A stretch of 64,000 bases of DNA from Ochrovirga pacifica (GCF_000220525.1 NZ_AFPK01000067.1:1-64000); one strand, 5' to 3'. Numbered from the stretch's first letter, positions 1 through 9,278 are shown. Translations and numbers: made by a program. The notes: generated by a model from the letters alone, not told the origin.

Positions 1-26
1 ATATTTTATTGAGTGTAATTTTCTAA

Positions 27-191
27 TTACTTTTTTCCTTTTTTAGCAGCTGCTTTCAATTGAAAATTTTCGATAATTGTTCCTGTAATCCAGTAAGGTA
101 CAACAAACGTTAACAAAAATAACAACAACCAAAATCCTGTTGTAAATACAAACAAGAAAGCTAAAAATCCTGAGAATTGAGAAAAATCCAT
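27..191 (-). CDS. Small hydrophobic membrane protein, 54 aa
   Basis: I do not recognise the family. On the minus strand an ATG at 191 opens a 54-residue frame ending in TAA at 27. Residues 9-32 are almost entirely hydrophobic (one or two membrane passes, with WLLLFLL in the middle), followed by PYWITG and a lysine-rich tail ending AAAKKGKK. A hydrophobic core with a positively charged cytosolic tail is typical of a real small membrane protein, and it fits better than the longer overlapping frame at 43-228, whose translation looks random. It lies about 80 bp downstream of the aspartate kinase stop on the same strand, so it may be cotranscribed. No function is proposed. Confidence 0.6.
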   Translation of the reverse strand: MDFSQFSGFLAFLFVFTTGFWLLLFLLTFVVPYWITGTIIENFQLKAAAKKGKK

Positions 192-272
192 TGTATACTG
201 TGTCTTTAATCTGTGAGTTATAATACAAAAATATATTTTTTTTGATGATTATACTGCTATTTTTAGAATTAA

Positions 273-1595
273 TTACCTACCAAATACACCTTTATTTAGT
301 GCCACCAATGCTTCTTTTTTATTTTCGGTATTAATTACCAAAGAAACATTGTAATTAGATCCTCCGTAAGAAATCATACGGATTGGAATATTGGTTAAAC
401 TGTTAAATATTGGCGAACTAGCTCCTTTACTTTCTTCGGTAAAATTACCTGCTAAACAAATTATACTTAAATCTGTATCCACTTCTACAGAACCAATTTC
501 TTCCAATTCTTTTACAATCTCATTTAGATGTGTTGTATCATCAATTGTTAAAGATACGGCCACCTCTGATGTTGTAATCATGTCAATAGACGTTTTGTAG
601 TTTTCAAACACCTGAAAAACTCCTTTCAAAAATCCGTAAGCCATTAACATACGGTACGATTTTATTTTTATGGCTGTAATACCATCCTTAGCAGCAATAG
701 CTCTTACTCCAGCAGGTACATCACAGTTTTTAATAATGGTTCCAGCAGCGTTGGGTTCAAAAGTATTTTTTAACATTACAGGTACATTTGCTTTTCTTGC
801 AGGAATTACCGATTGTGGATGCAAGATTTTTGCACCAAAATACGCTAATTCGGCTGCTTCATCAAAAGAAAGTTCTTTTAACGAAAATGTATTTTCTACA
901 AAACGAGGATCGTTGTTGTGCATTCCGTCTATATCTGTCCAAATCTGAATTTCTTCTGCTTTGATAGCAGCTCCAATCAAAGAGGCTGAGTAGTCAGATC
1001 CACCTCTTTTTAAATTGTCTATTTTACCTCTGTGGCTTAAACAAATATATCCTTGAGTTACAAAAATTTCCGTGTTCGTGTTGGCAGCTACAATTTCTCC
1101 ATAAGCTTCGGTAATTTTAGAAATTACAGGCTCGTTAGCTTCATCAATAGCCATAAAATCAAAGGCAGAAACTAATGTTGCTTTTGCTCCCTCTTCTTTT
1201 AAATGAAAAATGAATAAATTAGTAGATAATACTTCACCTTGTGCTACGATGTTTTTTTCTATTTGAGAAGACGGAATTTCAATACCAACATGTTCTCTAA
1301 TGTACTCAAATCGGTCAGAGATTAAAGCAATAGCTGCTTCTTGATTTTCTTTTTCGTTTAACAACTCGTGTGCTACATCAACGTATTTAGCAATTAAATC
1401 GTCTATTAGCTGATTGGCTTCTTCTTCTTTGTAGTTAATAATGTAATCTGCTACTTCGTGCAATGCATTGGTTGTACCAGACATGGCAGAAAGAACCACT
1501 GTTTTTTTACCTTCAATGTTTCTAACAATGTTAGCTACCTCTTTTATACTCGAAGGGCTTCCTACAGAAGTTCCTCCAAATTTTAATACCTTCAT
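273..1595 (-). CDS. lysC: Aspartate kinase, monofunctional
   Basis: Phosphorylates L-aspartate to 4-aspartyl phosphate, the first step towards lysine, diaminopimelate, threonine and methionine. The 440-residue protein starts with the diagnostic MKVLKFGGTSVGSP nucleotide-binding motif. It has the KRGGSDYSASL segment near residue 195 and WTDIDGM near 218. From about residue 300 the C-terminus holds tandem ACT-type regulatory sequence. Length is that of a monofunctional kinase without a fused homoserine dehydrogenase. It diverges from an ACT-like gene at 1756 across a 160-bp gap, and the diaminopimelate genes dapA and dapF lie further along the window. Feedback inhibition by an amino acid through the ACT region is expected from the family but cannot be read from sequence. 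Confidence 0.93.
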   Translation of the reverse strand: MKVLKFGGTSVGSPSSIKEVANIVRNIEGKKTVVLSAMSGTTNALHEVADYIINYKEEEANQLIDDLIAKYVDVAHELLNEKENQEAAIALISDRFEYIREHVGIEIPSSQIEKNIVAQGEVLSTNLFIFHLKEEGAKATLVSAFDFMAIDEANEPVISKITEAYGEIVAANTNTEIFVTQGYICLSHRGKIDNLKRGGSDYSASLIGAAIKAEEIQIWTDIDGMHNNDPRFVENTFSLKELSFDEAAELAYFGAKILHPQSVIPARKANVPVMLKNTFEPNAAGTIIKNCDVPAGVRAIAAKDGITAIKIKSYRMLMAYGFLKGVFQVFENYKTSIDMITTSEVAVSLTIDDTTHLNEIVKELEEIGSVEVDTDLSIICLAGNFTEESKGASSPIFNSLTNIPIRMISYGGSNYNVSLVINTENKKEALVALNKGVFGR

Positions 1596-1755
1596 AATCT
1601 TTTATAGTCTCTAGTTTTTGTTGTTTTTTTAGGTAGCGAATTTAAAAAAATAAAATAGCCCCTAAAAAATGCAAAGGTTCTATAATTGTTGGCTGCTTAC
1701 AAAAAAATAATAATATCTTTACATCTTATTACGAATTGTTAAAATTTGAACAGGT

Positions 1756-2415
1756 ATGAAGACCATACAGGAATCTGTGGAAGGGATTATAAGAAAAACC
1801 CCTTTTTTGGAAGAAGCTTTGAACGACAAATTAATTAACGTATCCTCTTTAGCGAGAGTTATTCAGCCCGATGTAGAAAAAGATTTAAATAAAGATGTAA
1901 AATCAGGAGCAATCATGATGGCCATCAATAGATTATCTCCTTCTAGTATTTTAAAAATCAGGAAAAACATAAAAAAAATCACACTTACTTTGGGTGATTT
2001 TATTGTACGTTCGGACTTAGGAAACTTTACTTTTAAAAACACCCCAACCTTACTTACGTGTATTTCTGAATTGATTCAAGAGTTTGGAAATGATAAAGAT
2101 TATTTCTTTACCATTTCACAAGGTATTTTTGAAACGAATATTATTACCAGTAAAAAATTACACACTAAGGTTGAAGAGATTTTTAAAGCAGAGCAATTGC
2201 TTTCTTCCTCTGTAGAACTGGCTTCTATTACCATTAAGTTGCCAAAATCTAATTCGCAACAATCGGGAATATATTATTTTATTCTAAAGCAATTGGCTTG
2301 GGCAGACATTCCTGTACAAGAAATTATTTCTACCACTCACGAAATTACCATTGTGGTAAAGGAAGAAGACATTAACAAAACATTCTCTATCTTAATTGAT
2401 ATGAAAAAAAGTTAA
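1756..2415 (+). CDS. ACT-like domain protein, divergent from aspartate kinase
   Basis: A 219-residue cytosolic protein without signal peptide or membrane segment. The N-terminal 85 residues are predicted helical. Residues from about 85 to the end alternate short strands and helices, with two stretches (ITLTLGDFIVRSDLGNF and SVELASITIKLP) that look like ACT-fold strands. Homologues in Bacteroidota are often labelled as aspartate-kinase-like or ACT-domain proteins, but the kinase catalytic motifs are absent. Its divergent pairing with lysC suggests an amino-acid sensing role; that is inference. A strong intrinsic terminator follows at 2440. A TATCTTTA element at 1714-1721, 22 bp after a TTG, is a plausible promoter. 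Confidence 0.6.
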   Translation: MKTIQESVEGIIRKTPFLEEALNDKLINVSSLARVIQPDVEKDLNKDVKSGAIMMAINRLSPSSILKIRKNIKKITLTLGDFIVRSDLGNFTFKNTPTLLTCISELIQEFGNDKDYFFTISQGIFETNIITSKKLHTKVEEIFKAEQLLSSSVELASITIKLPKSNSQQSGIYYFILKQLAWADIPVQEIISTTHEITIVVKEEDINKTFSILIDMKKS

Positions 2416-2439
2416 TTGAAACTGCTTCTGCACAGATCT

Positions 2440-2471
2440 AAGAGTTCAACCGTGGTTGAACTCTTTTTTTT
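2440..2471 (+). terminator. Intrinsic terminator after the ACT-like gene
   Basis: AGAGTTCAACC and GGTTGAACTCT form a stem of 11 bp around a two-base loop, followed by a run of eight T. It ends the transcript of the gene at 1756-2415. Because it lies upstream of 2576, it also argues that the M1 peptidase starts at 2576 and not in the upstream extension of its frame. Confidence 0.88.
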
Positions 2472-2575
2472 GTTTTATTTTTATGACAAAGCGCAGTTGC
2501 TTTCTATACGTTTGTAAATGTCTTTGTTTTCTAAGATGTTTTACTTTTACCTTTTTAACTTTTGATGTTCTTTTT

Positions 2576-4195
2576 ATGCAAAAAGCGATTATCTCTTTTG
2601 TTTTTTTACTTTATTTAGGTGCAGATGCACAAACTCATTTTACACAACAAGACACCTTAAGAGGTTCCATTACTAAAGAAAGAGCTTGGTGGGATGTTGT
2701 ACATTACGATTTAAATGTTCGGGTATTTCCTAAAACCAAAAGTATTGTTGGTCGCAACACCATTTTTTACAAAGTACTAAAACCTTATCAAACACTACAA
2801 ATAGAACTGCAACAACCTTTGGTGATTGATTCTATTTTACAAAATCAACAAAAATTAAGCTTTCAAGCCAAAGGATACAGTTATTTTATAAAGCTAAAAA
2901 AAGAACAAAAAGTGCATCAAACAGAAGAATTGCACATTTATTACCACGGAATCCCTAAAGAAGCCATAAAAGCCCCTTGGGATGGTGGTTTTGTATGGAG
3001 TAGCGATCATAATCAACAGCCTTTTATAGCTACTGCAAATCAATCTATTGGTCCTAGTGTTTGGTGGCCTTGCAAAGATCACCCTTACGACGAGCCATCT
3101 TCTGCCAATATTACCATTACCTGTCCTAGTAATCTCCAAAACATTTCGAACGGTAGAAATACTAAAACAGTTGTTAATACAAACGGTACCACTTCATATA
3201 CTTGGCAAGTTAAAAATCCTATTAACAATTATGGAATTAGCATTAATATTGCCAACTATACCCATTTTAGCGAAGTGTACCATGGTGAAAAAGGAGCTTT
3301 GGATTGTAACTATTACGTACTAAAGGAAAACGAAACCAAAGCCAAAACACATTTTAAAGATGCCACAAGAATGTTGCAAGCTTTTGAGTACTGGATGGGA
3401 CCTTATCCTTTTTACGAAGATGGTTACAAAATTGTAGAAGTTCCTTATCTGGGTATGGAACATCAAAGTTGTGTGGCTTATGGAAATCAGTATAAAAAAG
3501 GTTATTTAGGACATCGTATGGGAACTTCTACTTGGTCTGATACGTTTGATTTTATCATTATTCACGAATCGGGTCACGAATGGTTTGCCAACAATATAAG
3601 TTGTAGTGATGTTGCAGATTTATGGATTCATGAAGCATTTACTTCGTATTCCGAAAGCTTGTTTTTAGACTACCACTATGGAACCAAAGCTGCAAATGAA
3701 TATGTACAAGGTTTACGAAGCAGTGTAAAAAATGACAAACCTGTATTAGGTATCTTTCACGTGCACCATGAGGGTAGTATGGATATGTATCCAAAAGGAA
3801 GTTTGATGTTGCACACATTAAGACAAATTATTGACGATGATATTTTATGGAGAAAAATGCTGAGAGGTTTGGGAAGTGAATTCTACCACCAAACGGTAAA
3901 TGGAAAGCAAATTATAGATTATTTAGATGCCTATACCAAGGTAGATTTACAACCTTTTTTTAAACACTATTTAACCACCACTACTATTCCTAAACTACTT
4001 CTAAAAACAAAAGGCAACAAAATATTATACAAATGGGAGAATGTTGTTAAAGGGTTTAAGATTCCTGTAAAAGCTACTTTAAACAATAAAACAATTTGGT
4101 TACATCCCTCCGACAAAAAATGGAAGAAACTAAAAGGCAATAGTCAAGAACTAAAAATAGATCCTAATTTTTATATTGATGTGATTTTAGAATAA
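2576..4195 (+). CDS. Exported M1-family metallopeptidase (aminopeptidase N-like)
   Basis: Zinc aminopeptidase expected to remove N-terminal residues from peptides in the envelope. I start it at ATG 2576, which gives 539 residues and an N-terminal signal peptide ending GADAQ. The frame is open upstream to 2456, but that part overlaps a terminator and reads as low-complexity Cys/Phe-rich sequence. The zinc site is visible as HESGHEW (HExxH) with the third ligand Glu in LWIHEAFTSYSE 18 residues on, and a GMEH segment (YLGMEHQS) stands where GAMEN lies in classical members. It is shorter than PepN (about 870 residues), keeping the N-terminal beta saddle and catalytic domain only. It converges on fabI with a shared terminator. 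Confidence 0.88.
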   Translation: MQKAIISFVFLLYLGADAQTHFTQQDTLRGSITKERAWWDVVHYDLNVRVFPKTKSIVGRNTIFYKVLKPYQTLQIELQQPLVIDSILQNQQKLSFQAKGYSYFIKLKKEQKVHQTEELHIYYHGIPKEAIKAPWDGGFVWSSDHNQQPFIATANQSIGPSVWWPCKDHPYDEPSSANITITCPSNLQNISNGRNTKTVVNTNGTTSYTWQVKNPINNYGISINIANYTHFSEVYHGEKGALDCNYYVLKENETKAKTHFKDATRMLQAFEYWMGPYPFYEDGYKIVEVPYLGMEHQSCVAYGNQYKKGYLGHRMGTSTWSDTFDFIIIHESGHEWFANNISCSDVADLWIHEAFTSYSESLFLDYHYGTKAANEYVQGLRSSVKNDKPVLGIFHVHHEGSMDMYPKGSLMLHTLRQIIDDDILWRKMLRGLGSEFYHQTVNGKQIIDYLDAYTKVDLQPFFKHYLTTTTIPKLLLKTKGNKILYKWENVVKGFKIPVKATLNNKTIWLHPSDKKWKKLKGNSQELKIDPNFYIDVILE

Positions 4196-4212
4196 AATCA
4201 ATTTATACCGAT

Positions 4213-4252
4213 AAAAAAAGCTGTCAGAATATAACATTCGGACAGCTTTTTT
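4213..4252. terminator. Bidirectional terminator between convergent genes
   Basis: AAAAAAGCTGTC and GACAGCTTTTTT form a perfect stem with A and T runs on both sides, placed between the convergent M1 peptidase (plus) and fabI (minus) genes. The symmetric A/T tracts allow it to work in either direction. Confidence 0.88.
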
Positions 4253-4280
4253 AAAGGTTTATTTTTGTGATAATAAACGA

Positions 4281-5099
4281 CTATTCTTCGGCATCCTCAA
4301 AAGCAGCCATGATTTCTGTAGAAACTCCCATGTTAGAGAATCCACCATCGTGAAATAAGTTTTGTAGTGTTACTTTTTTAGTCAAATCTGAGAACAAAGT
4401 AATAGTATAATCTGCACAATCTTGCGCTGATGCATTTCCTAACGGAGACATTTTTTCAGCATAGTTGATAAATCCTTTAAATCCTTTAACACCGTTTCCT
4501 GCTGTGGTTGCTGTTGGTGACTGAGAAATGGTATTTACACGTACTTTATGATCTCTTCCAAAGAAGTATCCAAAAGAACGAGCGATAGATTCTAAATAAG
4601 CTTTATTGTCAGCCATATCGTTGTAATCTGGAAAAACTCTTTGTGCAGCCATATAGGTTAATGCAACAATAGATCCCCACTCAGACATGGCTTCTTTTTT
4701 GTACAACACCTGCATTACTCTATGAAAAGACAATGCGGATATATCAAATCCTTTGTGTGTAAAATCGTAGTTATTTTCTGTGTAATGTTTTCCTTTACGT
4801 ACGTTTAAAGACATCCCTATAGAGTGCAATACAAAATCTATTTTTCCTCCTAAAATTTCCATAGACTTTTCTACTAAATTTTCTAAGTCTTCCATAGAAG
4901 TTGCATCCGCAGGAATTATTTGCGATCCTGTTTTTTCTGCCAACTCATTAATGGTTCCCATACGCATAGCGATAGGAGCGTTGGTCAACACAAATTCAGC
5001 TCCATTTTCGTGAGCTGTTTCAGCTACTTTCCAAGCAATAGAGTTTGCATCTAAAGCTCCAAAGATAATTCCTTTCTTTCCTTTTAATAAATTGTACAT
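4281..5099 (-). CDS. fabI: Enoyl-[acyl-carrier-protein] reductase, FabI type
   Basis: Catalyses the last reductive step of each fatty-acid elongation cycle with NAD(P)H. The 272-residue length and the divergent SDR features are those of FabI: GKKGIIFGALDANSIAWKVA at residues 8-27 in place of a classical GxxxGxG, the HSIGMS segment near 92, and a Tyr/Lys active-site region around YMAAQRVFPDYNDMADNKA with lysine near residue 162. It is the last gene of the dapA-to-recN block, 51 bp after recN. A good promoter-like pair lies across the recN stop, so it can probably be transcribed on its own. Confidence 0.92.
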   Translation of the reverse strand: MYNLLKGKKGIIFGALDANSIAWKVAETAHENGAEFVLTNAPIAMRMGTINELAEKTGSQIIPADATSMEDLENLVEKSMEILGGKIDFVLHSIGMSLNVRKGKHYTENNYDFTHKGFDISALSFHRVMQVLYKKEAMSEWGSIVALTYMAAQRVFPDYNDMADNKAYLESIARSFGYFFGRDHKVRVNTISQSPTATTAGNGVKGFKGFINYAEKMSPLGNASAQDCADYTITLFSDLTKKVTLQNLFHDGGFSNMGVSTEIMAAFEDAEE

Positions 5100-5135
5100 A
5101 TCTGTAGTTTATAGTGTTCTAAATATATCTGGCAG

Positions 5136-5168
5136 CAAATATAAAGTATTCTAGTTAATACTTAACAA
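5136..5168 (-). promoter_or_regulatory. Flavobacterial-type promoter for fabI
   Basis: On the minus strand TTG (5168-5166) is followed after 22 bp by TATATTTG (5143-5136), matching the Bacteroidota TTG-N17-23-TAnnTTTG pattern. It overlaps the 3' end of recN and leaves a leader of about 30 bases before the fabI ATG. Confidence 0.55.
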
Positions 5169-6812
5169 TTGCTGAGCGTGTTCTATGGCAGATTGTGTTT
5201 TCTCTTTTCCTCCCAACATTTCGGCTACTTCGTTTATTCTCTGTTCTTGATTTAAAGTAATTAGGTGTGTTTCTGTTTCTTGTCCTTTTACTTCTTTATA
5301 CACCTTATAGTGTTGTTTTCCTTTGGCAGCTACCTGAGGCAAATGTGTAATGGTAATTACTTGCATATTATCTCCCATAGCTTGCATTACATCGGCTATT
5401 TTGGTCGCTACTTCTCCCGATACTCCAGTATCAATTTCATCAAATAAAATGGTGGGTAATTTTACAACTCTAGATAAAATCATCTTTATTCCTAGCATAA
5501 TTCTAGACAACTCTCCTCCAGAAGCAACTTTTTTTAGTGGTCCGTAATCCGAACCTTTGTTAGAAGCTAACAAGAAGGACACGTCGTCTAATCCGTATTC
5601 TGAAAAGTTTTTTAGAGCTGTGATCTGCACTTTAAACTGTGCGTTTTCCATTCCTAAGTTACTTAAAATTTGTTCTAGTTCTGCCTTAAATTTTTTAATG
5701 ACTTTAGCTCTGTTTTTGCTAATTTTTTGTGCTAGTTCTAACGTTATTTTATGGGTACTGTCTACTTCTTTTGTTGCATTTTGTAATGCATCGGCTGCAT
5801 CTTCTACTTGTTTTACCTTTTCTGATAGTTGTTTTTTTACAGCTATCAATTCTTCTACAGAAGATACAAAATGTTTTTTTTGTAAATCAAACAGCAAAGT
5901 CAATCGTTGATTTAACTCCTCTAGCTCCTCAGGATTAGATTCTACTTTTTCACTTTGTTTTTCTAGTTCAAACACCAAATCATCCAATTCTATTTTTAAA
6001 CTTTTAGATCTTTGGTATAAATCGGCATATTGTTCGTCGTAAGAAGCTATTTTAGACAAAGCATTTTCTAACTTATTTAACAAACTTTGCACTCCTATTT
6101 CTTCTTCAGTACTAAGTTGTACACTTTCTAAAAGATTGATTTGAATATCTTCGGCATGTGCTAATTTTTCTATTTCTTTTTCTAGAGTTTCAACTTCATC
6201 AACCTCTTTCAATTTTGCCGTTTCTAACTCTTTGTACAGATGCAAATTGTAATCGTATTGTTGTTGTGCTTCTTCTTGCTGTGTTTTTAGTAACTCTAAC
6301 TGTTTTACAGCATTTTTGTGTTGTTTTAGGGCTTTTTTATAAGACAAAAGCAAAGGTGCATTTTCTGCTAAGGCATCTATAACGTAGTATTGATAAAATT
6401 TATCAGACAAAGCCATTGTATTGTGTTGCGAGTGTATGTCTAACAAACGTTCTTTTACACTCTGCAATGCTTTTAGACTTACGGGAGTATCATTTACAAA
6501 TGCCCTACTTTTTCCACTAGGCAACAGCTCTCTTCTAATAATAGTTAACGCTTCGTAATCCAATTCTAAATCATCAAAAACACTCTCTAAATCGTAAGCT
6601 CCTATTTGGAATTCAGCTTCTATGATACATTTTTTTTCTTTGTCTTTTAGATGTGATAAGTCTGCCCTATTTCCCAATACCAAACCTAATGCTCCTAACA
6701 AAATAGATTTTCCTGCACCTGTTTCACCTGTAATTACGGAGTATCCTTGTGTAAAGTCCACTTGCAATTGCTTGATCAAAGCATAATTTTGAACAGTTAA
6801 AGATGTTAACAT
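5151..6812 (-). CDS. recN: DNA repair protein RecN
   Basis: SMC-like ATPase for recombinational double-strand break repair. The 553-residue protein has the Walker A GETGAGKSILLGAL at about residues 29-42. A long coiled-coil middle (about 150-370) carries many Glu/Lys heptads. The ABC signature is ASGGELSRIMLGIK and the Walker B is TILFDEIDTGVSGE, followed by THLPQVAAKG. The order matches full-length RecN. It follows the DUF4835 gene by 15 bp, so it is in the operon. A RecN in a dapA-coaBC block is a common Bacteroidota arrangement. Confidence 0.95.
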   Translation of the reverse strand: MLTSLTVQNYALIKQLQVDFTQGYSVITGETGAGKSILLGALGLVLGNRADLSHLKDKEKKCIIEAEFQIGAYDLESVFDDLELDYEALTIIRRELLPSGKSRAFVNDTPVSLKALQSVKERLLDIHSQHNTMALSDKFYQYYVIDALAENAPLLLSYKKALKQHKNAVKQLELLKTQQEEAQQQYDYNLHLYKELETAKLKEVDEVETLEKEIEKLAHAEDIQINLLESVQLSTEEEIGVQSLLNKLENALSKIASYDEQYADLYQRSKSLKIELDDLVFELEKQSEKVESNPEELEELNQRLTLLFDLQKKHFVSSVEELIAVKKQLSEKVKQVEDAADALQNATKEVDSTHKITLELAQKISKNRAKVIKKFKAELEQILSNLGMENAQFKVQITALKNFSEYGLDDVSFLLASNKGSDYGPLKKVASGGELSRIMLGIKMILSRVVKLPTILFDEIDTGVSGEVATKIADVMQAMGDNMQVITITHLPQVAAKGKQHYKVYKEVKGQETETHLITLNQEQRINEVAEMLGGKEKTQSAIEHAQQLLSIN

Positions 6813-6827
6813 AAAAAGAATGTAATT

Positions 6828-7727
6828 TTAGTAATTGGTATAAATTTGCTTCCATTTTTTTGAGTTGTTTGGAGCAACTTTTTTTAAGACTACTAGCAAT
6901 TCTGAGGTATCTACTCCTCTATTTTTTCTAAAAATATTAATCAATTCATCTGATTTTGCATCAGTAAACAATCTTAATGCAATGCTATTTGGATTTTGAT
7001 TGTAAATATCTTTAAAATAAGACAAGGTTTTTACAATTTTTGTTACTGCTTTTTTTTGGTTGCGTTCAAATTCATCCATGGCATCGTAGTGATACTCATA
7101 AAATAAATCTCTATACATATTATTATCTTCTGCCACATATTTATCTACCATGGTAAAACGAGTAATATCTACCCTAGAGTTTTCCCACCCAGCTGCACCA
7201 AATTGTTGTGCTTGGTTGGCAATTCTTAAAGCTGTATTAAGGTATGGAGTTCCTCCTTTATTTTGAAAACTGTCTGTGTACATTCCTAAAATTAAGTAAG
7301 AATAGTACGAAATCACAGAAATTAAATTAGATTCAAAATTATTGATATTAAAATTCAGTGGTTGAAACTCTGTATAATTAAACGAAAAATTATTGTCTTT
7401 ATAGTTAAAAATTGGACTGTAATAATTAGATCCAAACACGGGTCTAGATGCTTGTACTTGTAAATTTCCTCTAAACGAATTGGGACCTGTTTGCTCTGTT
7501 AGCAATAAAGTAAACGCACATTTTATACGCTCGTGTTTTTCTAAATCTAGATTGGTCCATTTTTGCTGATTTACAAATTCTGTTAACGATTTTTCTAAAG
7601 TCTTAAAGATTTGATTGTTAGAAACCGATATTTGATCTGCATTTACTATAATATTACAATCCAGCTCTTGGGCTTTTACTCCCGTAAAAACCAATACAAA
7701 AACAATCCATAACAAAGACTTAGACAT
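6828..7727 (-). CDS. DUF4835 family exported protein
   Basis: 299 residues with an N-terminal signal peptide (ILWIVF-type hydrophobic stretch ending GVKAQE), so periplasmic or outer-membrane associated. The body is rich in aromatic and Asn residues (FNYKDNNFSFNYTEFQPLNFNINNFE) and matches the Bacteroidota-specific family annotated DUF4835 that sits between coaBC and recN. Its function is not known to me. Its start overlaps the coaBC stop by 8 bp, which implies translational coupling. Confidence 0.8.
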   Translation of the reverse strand: MSKSLLWIVFVLVFTGVKAQELDCNIIVNADQISVSNNQIFKTLEKSLTEFVNQQKWTNLDLEKHERIKCAFTLLLTEQTGPNSFRGNLQVQASRPVFGSNYYSPIFNYKDNNFSFNYTEFQPLNFNINNFESNLISVISYYSYLILGMYTDSFQNKGGTPYLNTALRIANQAQQFGAAGWENSRVDITRFTMVDKYVAEDNNMYRDLFYEYHYDAMDEFERNQKKAVTKIVKTLSYFKDIYNQNPNSIALRLFTDAKSDELINIFRKNRGVDTSELLVVLKKVAPNNSKKWKQIYTNY

Positions 7728-8928
7728 GCAGTTTTTCTATTATAAAATTAAGAATATCTTTTGCTACCTCTTGTTTGGGTTTTGTTCCAAATTCGTGACT
7801 AGCAAAATGCTTATCAATAATAGTAATTTTATTGGTATCTTTTGCAAAACCTGCTCCTGGATCTCTCAAAGAATTTAAAACAATCATATCCAGATTTTTT
7901 CGTTCTATTTTTCCTTGAGCATTGGCTACTTCATTTTCCGTTTCTAATGCAAATCCTACCAAAAATTGATGTTGTTTTTGCTTTCCTAAAGATGCAAGGA
8001 TATCTTTTGTAGGTGTTAAGTCTATTTGTAAACTTGCTTCTTTTTTCTTGATTTTTTGATTAGCTACTTGCAAAGGTTTGTAATCTGCCACTGCAGCAGC
8101 ACAAATAGCAACATCTACATCTTGATAGTATTGATGGCAAGCTTGATACATTTCCTCAGCACTAACCACATCAACTTTACGTACCAAACCATGCTTAATT
8201 TTTTGATGTGTAGGTCCTGAAACTAAATAAACCTCAGCTCCCAAATTGGCAGCTTCTTTTGCTATTTGATACCCCATTTTTCCAGAAGAATGATTTCCTA
8301 TAAAACGAACAGGATCTATAGCTTCATACGTTGGTCCAGCGGTAATCATTATTTTTTTTCCTTTCAAAGGAAGCTTAGCTAACCAATCTTGCTCTATAAA
8401 AGCTACAATATCTTCAGGCTCAGCCATTCTTCCTTCTCCAACCAGACCGCTTGCCAGCTCTCCACTAGTTGCAGGTATAAACACGTTGCCGTAAGAAGTT
8501 AATTTTTGTATACTCTCTTTGGTAGATGGGTGTTGGTACATATCCAAATCCATAGCAGGAGCAAAATAGACTGGACACTTTGCAGATAAGTATACTGCAA
8601 GTAGTAAATTGTCACAAACTCCATGAGTCATTTTTGACAATGTATTTGCTGTTGCGGGAGCAATAATCATTAAGTCTGCCCACAATCCCAGCTCTACGTG
8701 ATTGTTCCAAACCTCGTTTTCCTCTTCGTCGTAAAAAGTAGAATATACAGGTTTTTTGGACAATGTAGATAATGTTAAAGAGGTAACAAAATCTTTAGAA
8801 GCAGGTGTTTGTACCACTTGTACTTGTGCACCTGCCTTTATAAACTGCCTTACCAAATGAGCTGTTTTGTAGGCTGCTATTCCTGCAGTTACTCCCAACA
8901 AAACTTTTTTACCTTGTAGTATGCTCAT
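7720..8928 (-). CDS. coaBC: Bifunctional phosphopantothenoylcysteine decarboxylase / phosphopantothenate-cysteine ligase
   Basis: Two consecutive steps of coenzyme A synthesis: 4'-phosphopantothenate is joined to cysteine (CoaB, C-terminal half) and the product decarboxylated (CoaC, N-terminal flavin half). The 402-residue protein has VTAGIAAYK at the N-terminus. It also has the decarboxylase signature with the conserved NxxM-type segment PAMDLDMYQHP near residue 125. The C-terminal half has TAGPTYEAIDPVRFIGNHSSG, the CoaB nucleotide-binding motif, from about residue 197. It is coupled to its neighbours, 10 bp after the omega-like gene and overlapping DUF4835. Confidence 0.95.
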   Translation of the reverse strand: MSILQGKKVLLGVTAGIAAYKTAHLVRQFIKAGAQVQVVQTPASKDFVTSLTLSTLSKKPVYSTFYDEEENEVWNNHVELGLWADLMIIAPATANTLSKMTHGVCDNLLLAVYLSAKCPVYFAPAMDLDMYQHPSTKESIQKLTSYGNVFIPATSGELASGLVGEGRMAEPEDIVAFIEQDWLAKLPLKGKKIMITAGPTYEAIDPVRFIGNHSSGKMGYQIAKEAANLGAEVYLVSGPTHQKIKHGLVRKVDVVSAEEMYQACHQYYQDVDVAICAAAVADYKPLQVANQKIKKKEASLQIDLTPTKDILASLGKQKQHQFLVGFALETENEVANAQGKIERKNLDMIVLNSLRDPGAGFAKDTNKITIIDKHFASHEFGTKPKQEVAKDILNFIIEKLHV

Positions 8929-8938
8929 TGTAATAATG

Positions 8939-9262
8939 TTACTGTTCTGATTGAGGCTTTCTATAGTAAATTTTACCTTGCAACCATTCTTCTACAGCAA
9001 TAGCATGAGGTTTTGGTAATTTTTCGTAAAACTTAGATACTTCTATTTGCTCTTTGTTTTCAAAAACTTCCTCTAAACTATCATTATAAGTAGCAAATTC
9101 ATCTAATTTTTCTACCAACTCTTTTTTTAAATCTGTTCCAACCTGAGTTGCTCTTTGTGCAATAACAGCTATTGCTTCGTAAATGTTGTTTGTTGGTTCT
9201 TCTACTTTATTTTTGTCGTACGTTACGGTAGACAAAGGAGCTTCTACTTTTTTATAATCCAT
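8939..9262 (-). CDS. rpoZ: RNA polymerase omega-like protein (RpoZ-like)
   Basis: A 107-residue soluble protein. The helix NNIYEAIAVIAQRATQVGTDLKKEL corresponds to the omega core (bacterial omega has ...RFxLVxxAakRArQL... in this place). Bacteroidota genomes carry this divergent omega between bamD and coaBC, and the position here is the same. The C-terminal half (LPKPHAIAVEEWLQGKIYYRKP) is specific to this phylum. It is expected to help assemble or stabilise RNA polymerase. Sequence identity to classical omega is low, so the assignment depends largely on context. Confidence 0.72.
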   Translation of the reverse strand: MDYKKVEAPLSTVTYDKNKVEEPTNNIYEAIAVIAQRATQVGTDLKKELVEKLDEFATYNDSLEEVFENKEQIEVSKFYEKLPKPHAIAVEEWLQGKIYYRKPQSEQ

Positions 9263-9278
9263 AATCTCTAAAATTCTC

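Noticed and set aside
43-228. 61-residue minus-strand frame at the left edge
   Set aside because: It overlaps the better 54-residue membrane-protein frame at 27-191 in another register and reads as random Cys/Tyr/Asn-rich sequence.
2456-2575. Upstream extension of the M1 peptidase frame
   Set aside because: It begins within an intrinsic terminator and has no homologous look; the signal peptide begins at ATG 2576.
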